64,000 nt of DNA from Diphasiastrum complanatum (lineage: Eukaryota > Streptophyta > Lycopodiopsida > Lycopodiales > Lycopodiaceae). A program made the translations under genes and the position numbers. Where the stretch lies: positions 12,501 through 76,500 of the forward strand of contig MU832128.1 of NCBI GenBank assembly GCA_029204225.1, in the 5' to 3' direction. How positions within the stretch are numbered: position 1 is the stretch's first letter; every line of letters begins with the position of its first letter. Below the pieces are notes generated by a model. The model was not told the DNA's origin. It saw only the letters and a list, made by a program, of their open reading frames with translations, and ran no database searches. This document shows, in pieces, positions 45,556-58,069 of this stretch.

Positions 45556-46186
45556 TGTTGGATTTAATCCTCCTACTCTCCTAAATCCCAATTTTAATCT
45601 GCCTCCATTCAAGCTGCATATTTTTCTAACGTTGTCAAGCAGTCTGCATTTTTTTTTACACGCAAATTCGCACAAACGAAGAAAAGGCGAATGAATTGCG
45701 ACACTGTGTTCTTACACAGGTCATGGTAGATAAGGCACCATGTAGATCTTATCCTAAGGCCATTCGTAAGAGTGACGCACTTTTGCGTCATCACCAACGT
45801 TCACTTCAGTACTGGCTGACATCGCACCCTTTTTACGCTCACCCCATGCAGTTGCGCTAACAGATTGGACAACGATTGCAGCCACCCACAATCTCCTATA
45901 GACAACACATCCACTCCGTACTTTTGCATCTGCACACCTATAATATTATGTATATATATTGGATACCATCTACGTATTCTAGGATGATGAATTCTAATGA
46001 AACAAGATAAGTCTAGAACAAGTGAAGGATGTTTCATTCCTCATTACAGACAGAAATAAGCTTTGTAGGACACGCGGTTTTGTCCGCTACAGTCTTGTGC
46101 TCTACCGCATTATTGACTTGTATACTTGATATATTTAATCTGACACAGTTCATTTGTTCTGTGTTTTAGATCTGTCAATATTGTTA
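45556..46186 (+). repeat. Partial copia D LTR
   Basis: It starts TGTTGGATTTA and matches 42224 to about 42890 with many differences and indels. It stops at about 46186 without the last ~380 bp of the LTR or the primer-binding site. Confidence 0.85.
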
Positions 46187-46560
46187 TTCGATGTTTGAGC
46201 CTCGGATACATGGCCGATCTGTGTATCCGTGCTGTTGAGGATGATCAGCGTGAAAGCTTTTCCATCCCTCAGTTTTCATCTGACGACTGCCACGTCGTCC
46301 GCTTCGGGTTGCCCTTCTGCACTTGTAACAATGTCGTACAATTATTTTGTCATTAGTACAATCTTTATTTTAAATTTCCATAGATGGTAATTGGCTCCAT
46401 TAAGCTTGTCCATGAGAGGACTGGCTTTCCCTTGGAAATCCATGTGGAAGAATTAGTCTAAGTGATAGGAGAAACTATTAGTGACTTAAGTATGAACATC
46501 TGATATTGAAAAATACAGAACAAGAAAACAATTACTCTATCGGCTAGTAGTGTCTTGTAC
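46187..46560 (-). mobile_element. Inverted copia D leader and gag start
   Basis: The reverse complement of this segment matches 43314-43681 (leader plus first ~85 gag codons). The gag start codon lies at 46443-46441 on the minus strand and the reading frame has stops. Sequence on both sides is in plus orientation, so this is an internal inversion. Confidence 0.9.
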
Positions 46561-49070
46561 GATCAAGACGCAGTGATGCAACTGCTTACAAGCTTGCCAA
46601 GTTCTTACGACAGTTGGGTGATGATCATCACGACTCATCCAAAGTTGACTCTTTCGAGAGTCATCACTATGTTGTTGCAAGAAGACACGCGAAGGAATGA
46701 AGCCTCAAGTTCCTCAGCTGATTCTCATACCTTGTACACCAACAAGGGCACGACAAAGCAAAAGAAGAAGAAAGGCATGAAGCTATCAAAGCCAGACTAG
46801 AAACCAGCTCAGCACAAGGAATAGTCGAATCCGCAGAAAAAAAAAAAGCTGTTCTGCAGATACTGCAAACGAAACAATCATGAAATACAAGACTGTCGAA
46901 TACTTCAAACAAAGAACAACAGCAAAGGGCAGTCAAATCAAGTGGCAAATGCAGCTGCAGAAGCTCCACAGCCCATTCAAGAAGCAGATCATGATGCCTT
47001 CATGACCAACCATCAAGGAGCATATGGCGACAGTTCTTGGTTCTTAGATTCCAGAGCCACTCAGCACATGACTAGCCTGATTGGCTGTTTCGAGTCCTAT
47101 ACACCTTACAATACCTGAAAATTCGTTCACCTTGGTGACAATAGCACACAAACTATTAAAGGTGAAGGAGCTGTAAGATTATGCTTTGCAAATGATCAAT
47201 CTAAGCTACTCTCCAAATTTTTGTATGTACCTAAGTTATCCGTGAATCTGCTCTCTATAAGCAAAATCATAGATTCAGGACACATAGTAGAGTTTGAATG
47301 TGATCAATGTAAAGTAGTTGATAGGACAGGCAAGATCCTAGCACTCGGAAAGAGGCATGGATACTTATATAAATTAATTCATTGTTTTTCTGCCTCTATT
47401 CAGGCTCTCAGTACTTTAATTCAATCAAATAAAGGTTTACTTTGGCATTATAGACTTGGTCATTTAAATTATGCTGCTGTACAACGAATGTCTAGACAAT
47501 CTATTGTTCTTGATCTCGACTATCCTCACGAAACAGTCGAGCTACCTCTCTATCAAGACTGTCTAGTTGGAAAACAGACTAGGAAGCCATTTAAGTGAAG
47601 CCATCAGCATGTTGCTAGAGGATTGCTAGATGTTGTACATTCAGATGTTTGTGGCCCAATGAAAAATCCTTTGCTGAAGGAAGCCAAGTATTTTATAACC
47701 TTTATTGACAAATTTTTGAGAAGAACGATGGTGTACGTCATAAAGAAGAAATCAAAAGCCTTCAACTGCTTCAGAATCTTCAAGGAGCATGCAGAAAAGA
47801 AGACTGGAAGGACGATCAAGGCCCTAAGGTCAGATAACGGTGGAGAATATATCTCTGTCGAGTTCAAGGAGTACTGCCAAAGCCAAGGCATTAAGCAACA
47901 ATTCATCACTCCTTACAGTCCTCAGTCTAATGGCTTAGCTGAGAGGAAGAACCGAACTCTGGTCGAATTTGCTAAGTGTAAGCTAGCACATGCATCGTTG
48001 CCCAAGAGGTTCTGGGCTGAAGCTGTCTCCACTGCAGCTTACATCCAGAACAGATGTTTGACCAAAGCCCTCTCAGATAAGACACCCCACGATGTGTGGA
48101 CAGGCTCCAAGCCTTCTTTGAAGAACCTAAGAGTGTTTGGGTGCATTGCCTACGTGCAGATCCCAAAGGACACAAGGAAGAAATTGGACTTCCAAGGTCT
48201 AAAGACCAACCTGATCGGATATACTTCGTCTGATAACACCTACAAGCTGTACGATGCTGATACCCAACAAATCTTGTATAGCCGAGATACAGTCTTTATC
48301 GAGGATCAGTTCGTCGACCTCAAAGGCAAGGATATTGCTCAAGAAGAACCTTCATCACCTGCCATTGACATGACAATCCGAGCTTCTGGCTCAGAAATGT
48401 CTATCGTCGACCCACTTCGAGACAACAAATCGGACGAAGATGTTGTTGCTACCAAGCAACATATCCCAAGAGCGGTTCATCAATCGAATTCTCCCAGAAG
48501 ATCAAGCCGAGTGCGCACACAGTCCACAAGGTATACTCCTGAGTCTGTCTGTCTTTTAATGCAAGAACCGACGACAGTCGAAGAGGCACTTAGCCAACCA
48601 GACTCTGATCTCTGGAGAGAAGCTATGGACGGAGAGTATTCCTCTCTGATCAAGAATCAGACATGGTCATTAGTCGAAGCTCCTATTGGCTACAATATTA
48701 TTGATTGCAAATGGATCTTTAAGATCAAATATAACGCCAATAGAGCGATTGATCGAAGGAAGACTAGACTGGTAGCACAAGGATTCACCCAGATCCCGAA
48801 TGTCGACTACAGTGAGACTCTTAGTCCAGTCGTCAAACATTCGTCGATTCAAATGCTCCTGTCTTATGCTGCAGCTGCTGACCTTGAAGTACATCAACTC
48901 GATGTACAAACAACCTATCTGAATGGAGTTATACAAGAAGATATCTACATGATCCAGCCCGAAGGATACGTTATGGAAGGCATGAAGAATCATGTCTGTA
49001 AACTCCATAAAGCACTGTATGGCTTGAAATAGTCTGCCAGAGCTTGGTTTCAGAGGATCAATCATTGGTG
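46561..49070 (+). pseudogene. Copia D': second copy, gag to RT
   Basis: Plus-strand homology resumes at the equivalent of 43856 (DQDAVMQLL). It runs through the knuckle CRYCKRNNHEIQDC, the protease box DSRA (same Gly-to-Arg change as copia D), the pre-integrase domain (47221-47598) and the integrase core (HSDVCGP, RSDNGGEYIS, NGLAERKNRT). RT is present up to ALYGLK (DCKWIFKIKY, VHQLDVQTTYLNG, IYMIQPEGY). Stops occur after KLSKPD, YNT, FK and GLK. The longest open part is 47623-49032 (469 codons). The YVDD box and RNase H are missing, and homology ends at about 49070. Confidence 0.9.
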
Positions 49071-50560
49071 TAGCACAAAACTTGCATAGAGCACAACTCA
49101 AAACTGATTGTTCGTGAGAGAAAGACAGGCCTGGCATGAAATTGTGTGTCAACGTAGAACACACCTCTAAACTGATCACTGATCAGACAGATACCTAGAA
49201 AGCAAATTTTTTTTTTTCAATTCTGTCATTAACAACCCATGCAAAAACACCTCCACTTCAGACTTTAGTTTTAGAAACTAGCATGGAATTTGGAAAAAAT
49301 TTCAGTTCGAACACTGACGCTGCATGCGTATACAACTCTATCTTAGACCTTTGATTTTCTATTTCCACACTGACATTGCATGCATACAGGCTCAATTCTA
49401 GAAGGTGATCAATAGGATCAACAAGAGGAATGAGGTTAATAAGTAAGCTTGGAGTGAATTCAAGTAGGGACGAGTTGGAATTGACAATAAATGGTTAGCT
49501 GGTTGGTTGAATGTGTGCGTGAGTCTATGAGAGAGAGAAAGAGATTGATTTACTTGCAAAATGCTCAGCCAGATATAAGACCAGGTTGTATCTTGTTTGA
49601 GAGTGAAGCAACCGTAACCCCAGTCCTAGTCTTTTTGGCTGGATGTTCTACAGTGCAGCTTTTATTGTGATGCTGAAATGCTTCTGGCCTGAATCTGCGA
49701 TCACAATTGGGGTACTGCTCCAGTGTTCCCTCTCAATGGGAATATGCTCTGCAAAAGAAGTCTACCTCTTTACTGGTTTCTTTTAATGAGTACGTAGCCC
49801 ACACAGCTGAAAAAACTATCTGGAAGAGAGATGTTTTTATAGAAATGCAGTCTTACTTTTGAAAGAAATGCACTGAGAAGCAGGAAGAGTGCAGCCTTCT
49901 AGATTTTGAAAATAATTATCCCTAATTTTATTAAAAAACATGGGAAAACCCATGATCAAGCAAGAAGATTAAAGTATTTAAAATAAAATACCGTAGAATG
50001 GCAGAAATGAATAAAGCTATCAAAAAGCCTAGTAAAACTTAGAATAGTAAGCTAATTACTTAAAACCAACTGCCCGATGTAAGTCAGAAATTAAATATTA
50101 AACTAATTACTCAAAACCAACTGCCTGATGTAAATTACTAACTAAAATAGATCCAGTAACAAGTAATGCAGGAAGCTTTGAAGTAGCCGCTCCTGCAAAC
50201 TGAGCTCGTCAAAGTATTGAAATCGTCGGTGAACGTTGTAATGCTATAGAAATATGCTGGCGATAGAAAGAAATAATGACGGAAGGTAAGGTAATGCTTT
50301 GTCCTTGGTGTTTCACAATAAGCTCCGCACATAAAGATAAAAAATCATTAAATATCTTGTGAAGACAACCATAAGTTTCCTAGGCAAAGAGGATGAAATC
50401 TTCACCGGGTGCTTGATCATTATAATCTCGTTCCTTTTCCTGAGCTGCTTGAGATGCAGTGGCCCCTTGCGTGGTGGGAAAACGACGAAGAAGGTTCTGA
50501 CGAGAGGGATCGGCAATTACAACATCTCCCAGAGTTCGAATTCCATCATGCGAGAGAACA
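49071..50560. other. No recognised gene
   Basis: No domain is seen. An 11-bp T run (49207-49217) could be the poly(A) end of a minus-strand LINE-like insertion whose coding remnant lies at 50564-51300, but nothing else supports it. Confidence 0.35.
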
Positions 50561-50563
50561 AGG

Positions 50564-51300
50564 TCAACTCGTCATCTGGTAGATTGCAAAGAAGGCCCTG
50601 GTAAAAATGTATGTCTGTTCTCGAACAACATGAAAGCCACTATCATGAGCAATAGCAGCCAAGGCATCACGAATGGAATCATGTGAAACAATACGTTCTC
50701 CACTTGATGGACAATGCATAAGATGAGTACCCAAGGAATCCAATACATGCCCACATGAACACTTAGAGATACCAATTAACATTGGATGTGGAAGTCCCAA
50801 TCTGGTTCGAAGAGTAGTTATAAACAAGTCATTATTGAGTCTCAATAGTGGCAAAACTGGACGTGCAACCAACCAAGCCCCAACACCTGGACCAGCACAA
50901 GATAGAAGACGAGCTCTAATTGCATCAGAAGGTGAATCTTTGATAAGTTGACCGAAGGAATAAGAGTGCAGATGCTCCATAATAGTCTTCTGAAAAACTC
51001 GTTGTCTATACAAGTGGTGGAAGTAAATCTCGAACAATGCGTAGAGCTTGTTGAAAAGCAAAATTGCCAGTCTCCACATGAGCTACCATATCAAGAAGAA
51101 GAGGCTGGTTACCCTACTAAAACCTGGAGACTAGTGCAGAGGCAACAAGAGCCCAACTTCCAAGAAAAGCAGCTGGTGCAATGCAAGCAGTAGATACAAG
51201 GTCAACCCACCATAGGAAGCAGGAAGAGAAATTTGCCGCTTAGAAAACTGACCTAAGATTGGCAAAAGGAAGACGTCCAAGTGACAATAATTTGTGGATT
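50564..51300 (-). pseudogene. Non-LTR (LINE-like) retroelement C-terminal remnant
   Basis: On the minus strand a 171-codon frame (51079-50564) ends in a Cys/His module: SKCSCG, then DSLGTHLMHCPSSGER, HDSIRDALAAIA and FHVVREQT. Upstream it has GAWLVARPVLPLLRLNND and LRTRLGLP. The same coding sense continues in another frame to about 51300 (APAAFLGSWALVASALV; SLGRLPLANLRS), so a frameshift lies near 51010. This resembles the post-RT C-terminus of LINE-type proteins known from plants and fungi. The RT domain itself is not present. Confidence 0.5.
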
Positions 51301-51534
51301 ATATTGAGGCCTCTGGCAGGGATGTGAGGAATTGGCTTCAAAATTTGCATACTCAGTGTCCAACCTTACCAAAGAAAATGGGCGCTGATTTTTTGCTCAA
51401 AAAAAATCCACCTGCAAACCTCCGCTCCTTTGCTGTTTTTCTAAGAAAAACACTTGAGAAGAAAAAACTTCGCTCCTCTACTCCTCTGCTGCTTTTCTAC
51501 GAAAAACACTTGAAAGAAAAGCCACCTGCAAGAA
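51301..51534. other. Flank with one dispersed repeat copy
   Basis: A diverged copy of the 41-bp unit (GCGCTGATTTTTTGCT at 51382) sits apart from the array that follows. AAAAACACTTGA words recur. No gene. Confidence 0.4.
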
Positions 51535-51698
51535 GCGCTGATTTTCTGCTAAACATCCACATGCAAACGTGGGCACGCTGATATTCTGCTAAAAACAACC
51601 CACCTGCATACGTGGCCGCACTGATTTTTGCTAAGAAAAACCACCTGCCAATGTGGGTGCGCTGATTTTCTGCTAAAAAACCCACCTGCAAACTTGTG
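51535..51698. repeat. Tandem array, 4 copies of a ~41-bp unit
   Basis: Units start near 51535, 51576, 51618 and 51659. Each reads roughly GCGCTGATTTTCTGCTAAAA, then CCACCTGCAAACGTGG. The units are of near-equal length but diverged. Confidence 0.85.
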
Positions 51699-53070
51699 TT
51701 GCTTTTCTAGGGAGAACGCTTGTTCATGCCACATTGCATCCATGGCAGTGATGAAAGATCCATACCATCAACAGATAGTGAAAAAACAAATCACATATAA
51801 AAAGAGATGAAAAGAAAAAGCTCGTTGTTCCGCTGCCTTTCTAGGAAAAAGACATCAAAAGAAAAAGATGAATGCAGGCTCCGCTCCTCCGCTGCAAACG
51901 TCGAGTTCTCCATTGCTTTTCTACGTGAAAATAAAACAGCTACTTGATATATCCACTACTCTGTCTCGCATCTACCTCTTTGCAAATTAGTCAATTTAGG
52001 AATTTGCATGCACAACTTCCTATTTATGAGCTTTAAAATCATAGCCTTTGATTTTCATACCTACCTAATCTCCAAAGAACGTGCCACATGGCTCTTTTCT
52101 TTGAGAGCGGAGCTTCAATTCAGGCATAGGACAAAATTGTAAAGAATTCTCAAATGGTCTGGCTTGAGGTTGCTGTCTGCCTATAAACCCTAATGGGCGA
52201 TCGCGTTTCGCTATCTGGAACGGAACGTGCAACATACACCCATTTAGCTAAGCCTAGTACTGCATTGACAATATGAAGGCATTTATGGCATCCCCAACAA
52301 GGACCATCCTAATTCTGAAGGGATTTTTGATTTTGATTTAACATTACATGATATATAAGTTTTTTTAAGCTGTTAAATAGCGCTATTAATTGAAGTTTTT
52401 TTTTTCACCTGTTAATAGTTTTCTTGTCCATATTTCACTTCACAAAATTTCCCGTTTATACTATCAAGATTCCATTGATACTTCGGAAACTAGTACACCA
52501 TTTGTACCAAGTGGGTAGAGCTTTTGATTTTTTGGGGTTATATGTGGCTGTTTATGATAACATACCATTATAGCCTTATAGAGAGAGGCCACTAGAATCA
52601 GACACAGAAAAAAAGATGTAGTTACAGAAAAACCTTGAAAATGAGCGTGTGTATCAGCCGATAAATTAAATGACAATGTTTGCTTTATGTATGGTATACC
52701 TTTACAGCCATTCAGGCCGTTTGGTATTTTTTGTTAAACATCTTCTTGCATCTCTATTGTTGAACCTAAATTTATTCATTTGAAGTACGGTTCTTGTCTT
52801 GTTCTCACCTGCACAAAGATGCATAATATGATTTGTAAAGTTCAATAAATTGCTATGAGATTGACTACAATACCTCAGAATAAAAATAAAATCACATACC
52901 ATCTGTAATTCATGAGAAGTCAAATACTGGGGGGTCATTTAGTGAGGTTCAAGCATAGATTTTTGATGGATTTTGATGGTTCAACTTGTCCTAATCTTAT
53001 GAAATCATAATCTATTGTTTCCCTCATCATTTCAAGTGTTTTAGGATCCTTATTTGCTGTAATTTTTACA
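51699..53070. other. No gene; right end probably an LTR
   Basis: Non-coding. It ends in TTTTTACA directly before a plus-strand primer-binding site, so the last several hundred bases are probably an LTR. Its start could not be placed. Confidence 0.35.
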
Positions 53071-53083
53071 TGGTATCAGAGCC
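53071..53083 (+). promoter_or_regulatory. Primer-binding site (plus strand)
   Basis: TGGTATCAGAGCC, a perfect plant copia-type site, directly after TTTTTACA. Confidence 0.75.
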
Positions 53084-56000
53084 TAAAGGTTGAAATGAGC
53101 TAAATCCTTGGTTTTCATTCAATTTGATCACAATTTTTGATCTAAATCTTGTGTAGATTGGATCTTAGCATCTAGTATTGATTCTAGAACTCAAAGTGAG
53201 TCAAATACATTGGAGATTGGTGTTGTGTGACTTCATTTGCAGGTGTTTAGGTGTCTAAAACCAGAGGCAAAGTTGAATTCAATTCACATTACCAAGATAG
53301 CAAGTTTTGCTTGCTCCAAGCATTGATTTCTAAGCGAGTTTTGGAGGTGATTTCATAGAGGAGGCTTTCTAGCATTCAAGGAGAGGGAATATCAGAGTTT
53401 TGGGGACTCTTCAGAGGAAATCATAAATGAGAAGTTTACACTTTACACCACACAATACCAAGGAAGATAAAATTGAAGTATGATTACTTATATGCACATG
53501 TATAATTAGTTATGACTAGCTCCAAAATATTTTCTCTTTGATTGTTATAACAATGACACCATTTCGCTTCTCAAAATGTTTTTATCATCGAAGTAGACAT
53601 TTTCTTTGCTGGGATGTAAAATAAAATGAAGACATTTGAAGTATAATACCTATTGATGATTTTACAACTCTACATTCAATATTTCATTTGTATTTAATAG
53701 CTCGTCATAGTGTTTCATCACTTCATTCTCCACAAATTACATTGTTGTAATTTAGAGATAATTGCATCGTAAATAAAAGCCTAAAATCAGTATAAAAGGC
53801 GAAAAATGACTGGGTCTATTTCATCAGAACTTGGCATAAATATTACCATCTATTTTGTTAGAACTTGGGCTAAACTTTAACAAGTCTCAATATCCATAAC
53901 TCAAAAGTAATAGCTTCATTCTACCAACTTCATTATCTCCACATCCTATAACAAAATGTACATATACAAAAATCAATTCAAAAGAAAGCTCCTTATTCGA
54001 AAAAATAACATTATATGATCCTCACAAATGATTGGACTATTGATCTATAATTTCTAATTTTAAACCACCTAAATTTTAGGTCACATACAAGTAATATAAT
54101 ATTCCAAGAGCGAAAGGTTGCATTTAACTCCTTGACATTCAACTTGCTATGATTGACCTACAATAGAAACCTTGAACTCCATGACTCTTTCCTTCCAAAT
54201 GCTTATGCATGCCAATTTCATTCATGGTCTTTTAATTAAATAGCCTCTAGATGATGATTTAACTTATCAAAATTTCCTATTTATGTTTGTGGTGGAACTA
54301 GTTGCCGGTGCTGACATATTTTTAGTATCAAAGTTGTTTATCAAACTACTTTCCTCTTGAAATGTCGAGTTGGATGTAGTAAGTACTAAAGCTTTGCTTT
54401 GGATTGGTATTCCTGTCAGATTTTCTTTTTGGACTAATAGATGAATCTTTCGATCTGGTTGGTGATTTTGGTATTCTTGTACTGGAGTCCCAGTCTTGCT
54501 CTCGTTGGCTTCTTCGTTTCTCTCTTTCATCTCTCAACATTGTAAACGGTCACATTTTCGTGGCCTCGTGTTATGAGTGGCCATTAAGACATTATATGAC
54601 AATTGAAAATCTGATTCAATAAAAAAAGAAGAGAAAGTCATACATTGAATGGTCATTAACCATAATTGCATAGTGGCAATCCAATGTCTTACAAGCAGTA
54701 AATATTGTCCAATCAAATGTCTGAACTCTATCAATCTTTGGAATGGCCAAAATATGACTGTGAAACTAGTTTTGTAGCAACCTTTGTTACAATGTTGTAG
54801 AAATGGTGAAAGTAATTAGATCACGCAAAATTGCGTATGTGTAAAGTAAAAAGAAGAGAAGGCCATTTTGCATTTTAGGCTTGCCCTCATGGCTTGCTCC
54901 ACCATACTACTTTAGTAGTAAATCCACCACAAAAGTGTGTTACCAATATGTTTGACTCATTTATTGGAAAGTCCAAGATCAAGAATTTGCAAAGTGTTAA
55001 TGGCAATGTTCGTGACACTATAGACTATGTGTTATACTTTATTTTTATGATTTTGACCTTGTCATATGCTTATTTGCAAATTGCTAGAGACTATTATAGT
55101 CGCATTGTGAATTGGAAACTTTGAGGAGTTATGAGATGAATGGCTAACTGTACGTGCAATCCTACATAGAGTTGGAGTTAAATTCTACAACTTCATAAAC
55201 TTTATCATTTCAAAATTATTGAATGCAAAAATAGAAATATATTATACTAAAATTAGAGAGTCGATATAATTCTTTGTTGGGTCATCTCTCTCACTAAAAA
55301 GGAAATAGTCAGAGAATTGTTAATAGGCTGGCAATAATTTGAACTAATGCTAGCTTGAATCAATCCATAAACAATTTAGACATTTTTATAACATAGAACT
55401 AGTGAACTACTTTTACCATTGAAAATGTCATATGTTGATGTTGTAACTCAATCTTTGAACGCACACTCTTTCAAGCTGCAAATTCTTTCTATTGTAAGTC
55501 GAAAGTTAGCTACAATTGTCTGGTCATTTGGCTTCATTATAGGCAACAAATGTGCCATCAATAAGGTATAAATCATCAAGGTTTAGTAATGATTTGGTTA
55601 GTAAAAACTATGTCAAAAATGAGCTTGATATTGATCATTTGACAATGAGTTAAGGCATCACCATTCATTGAGGTTTTAGCAATAAACTCGGCAACAAGAT
55701 GTGAGTTGTAAATGCATCCTCAGAAAAGTATCATCTGGAAAATTTTGAAATGTTTTAGGACAATAGAACATGGATAGTAGCTGGCCCAACAATTACTTGT
55801 GTAGTAGCTATTCTCAACAAGATTTTGGGTTGCAAAAATGCCCCCTTTGAGTGCTTAAATTGGCAAGCTTCCCCTCTGCGTGTCCCACACACAACTTGTC
55901 CAATGCAAGTCCGCTATCTTGCCCAATGGCTTTCAAAGTAGCTATAACAAAAAGTTCCTTACTAGAAAAGTTCACAATAGATGTGTGATTTTCTAGAGTT

Positions 56001-56678
56001 TATGGTTATGGATTTAGGGCATGAAAGGCTATGGATTAGGACAAGATTATGTGTGCAATTTAGGGCTTCATTATTTGTATGTTTTCATTTTCAACAAACT
56101 AAGGCAACATGAAATGCGATTTTAGTGAGCTGTTAACATATGTAACCAACAAGCTTATTATATGCACCCATCTGAGACGTAAAATCACCAATAATGAGAT
56201 TGCAAAATGACACCCATATGTGATGTCTTCTAGCTACTTTGAACAACCAATAAATGTGAGTTTAGGGCTGCAATTTTCTAGCATATTAGAGTTGCAAATC
56301 ATGCATTAGGTTAAACATATTCTAGCAAGCTCATCAAGTTTTTGAGCATGATTTGAAGGCAAGAAGCACACCCTTAGATATCTAGCACTAATGGCCTCCT
56401 ATAGCCTAAAAATGCGTCCAATTTTGACTCCATTTTGTGAAAGTAATGCACTCTAACTACAACATGAAATCATACTATTAAGTGTTGTAATTTTCACTAA
56501 ATAATTTTATTAGCTTGCACCTTTCTGCATTCTATTTAGTCTTTAAAATGGGCTTCTAGATTTTGAATTTCTAACTAACACATTGCTAGGACTAATATGA
56601 GTCCTCTACCATGCTATGCTTTGAATTTATGCTACATTATTGACAAACACATGGATCATACAGACATTAGTCCTCACC
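53084..56678. other. 3.6 kb of non-coding DNA between two converging primer-binding sites
   Basis: Both ends look like the start of an LTR element's internal region, on opposite strands, yet I find no gag or pol motif in any frame. A non-coding LTR element (LARD-like) or strongly decayed sequence would explain it. Confidence 0.4.
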
Positions 56679-56690
56679 GCTTTGATACCA
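56679..56690 (-). promoter_or_regulatory. Primer-binding site (minus strand)
   Basis: TGGTATCAAAGC on the minus strand, one base from consensus, abutting the LTR at 56691. Confidence 0.7.
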
Positions 56691-57361
56691 TGTGAAAAAC
56701 TACAATAACGCTGACACAACTATATTCATCATTTAATATGACAACATAACATTAAAAAAAGCTTTCATAATTGTTGGAGAGAAGCCTCCAACTCTAGAAC
56801 AGAACAAATGATAGAGCAATACATGAAAGCTAACCAATCTAAGGTGAAAACTCTCTCCTATATAGGGAGCAATGACTCTGTAGTTCTTTGTAATGACTAG
56901 CCAACAAACATCACTAATGGAAAGCCATCAACCATCAATCACAAAAGATGGTAACCCAATCACATAAGTCACTAGAACCCAAACATCATGGAAAAATTGT
57001 GAGTTGTAACTAGAGCATGCAACATGAATTCAATCCACAAAGAGAGAGGAGAGAGATAACAACACCACAGCTTGTTTTTCAAGAAGAGCACAATACAGTG
57101 AGAGGGAGAGAGCCAACATGAGAGAAATAGTGGAGGTTATGCCTCCTCACCCTTAACCACATGTCATTCAACCCTATTCACATTACAAAATGGTCCACTA
57201 CTTAGCTTGCACTATTATTATCGAGTACATTTCAAGTATGCTACATCAATAAATGACAGATCAAATTGTTGAGTGAAACACATGAGTACATAGCATATCA
57301 ACAACTTCATCAAGTCATTATGTTGTCATTATTTGGTGATGAAGATCATTTCTCCAACACA
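56691..57361 (-). repeat. LTR (~671 bp) with PBS but no partner
   Basis: It begins TGTGAAAAACTAC and ends CTCCAACACA. A minus-strand TATATAG box lies at about 56858-56864. The left terminus resembles those of copia B and E. It ends only 17 bp before the copia E LTR. Confidence 0.65.
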
Positions 57362-57378
57362 AATGCCCAATACTAAAG

Positions 57379-58069
57379 TGTGAAAAGTACAGTACTAAGG
57401 ACCATAAATGGATCTTTGAATGATCCACAAGGTGATTGTATGCTTGTTAAACAATCTATCAGAAACTAGTCATCAGAAAACAAGATCTAGTTTAGCAGCT
57501 TGATAGGAAACAAGTAGAGACAATCAAAGCATTCATCAAATAGTCTAATCCAACTCCACACGTGTGGAAATAAGACTGTAGTACGGCCTGTAGACAATGT
57601 TTACAGAGTGCCAAAGCTGGGTTTCATTGAAATAAAAGAGTAATCACCATACAATGAGAGGAAATTCGAGTTTCTCCTTGAGGCTCCAAAAAGTTTCTAT
57701 CTTCTCACTATGGAGAATGGAAATACATAGTAAAACACACTTCCTTTGCAAAGTTAGGTGAAAATCCAGCATGTAATAAGGAAGTAGACTCCACTTTCTT
57801 GCCCTAATGTGAAAACCCTAGCCTAGATCCAAGAGTCATGCTTGGTAGGTGCATGGTAGGTACAAATCTCATCATAAATCATGGTCTAGATCCTACAAAG
57901 TAGGAATCACTACCAAATAGACACAACCACTCCTCTTGACTCGTGGTAACCTACTTTAGGTGTGTATGTACAAGTGGCACTTTGGCCATTCAAGTAACCA
58001 ACAAACAATATTGACAAAATGTACAATATTCTACATGGCTAGATTTGCCAATGTAGGCAATTTTTCACA
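57379..58069 (-). repeat. Copia E 3' LTR (691 bp)
   Basis: The pair of 60668-61359. The RT-RNase H frame ends inside it (stop at 58031). Confidence 0.93.

Noticed and set aside
54267-54540. Charged 87-codon minus-strand frame inside the 53-57 kb non-coding block
   Set aside because: Low complexity, no Gag or Pol motif and overlapping frames of similar length.
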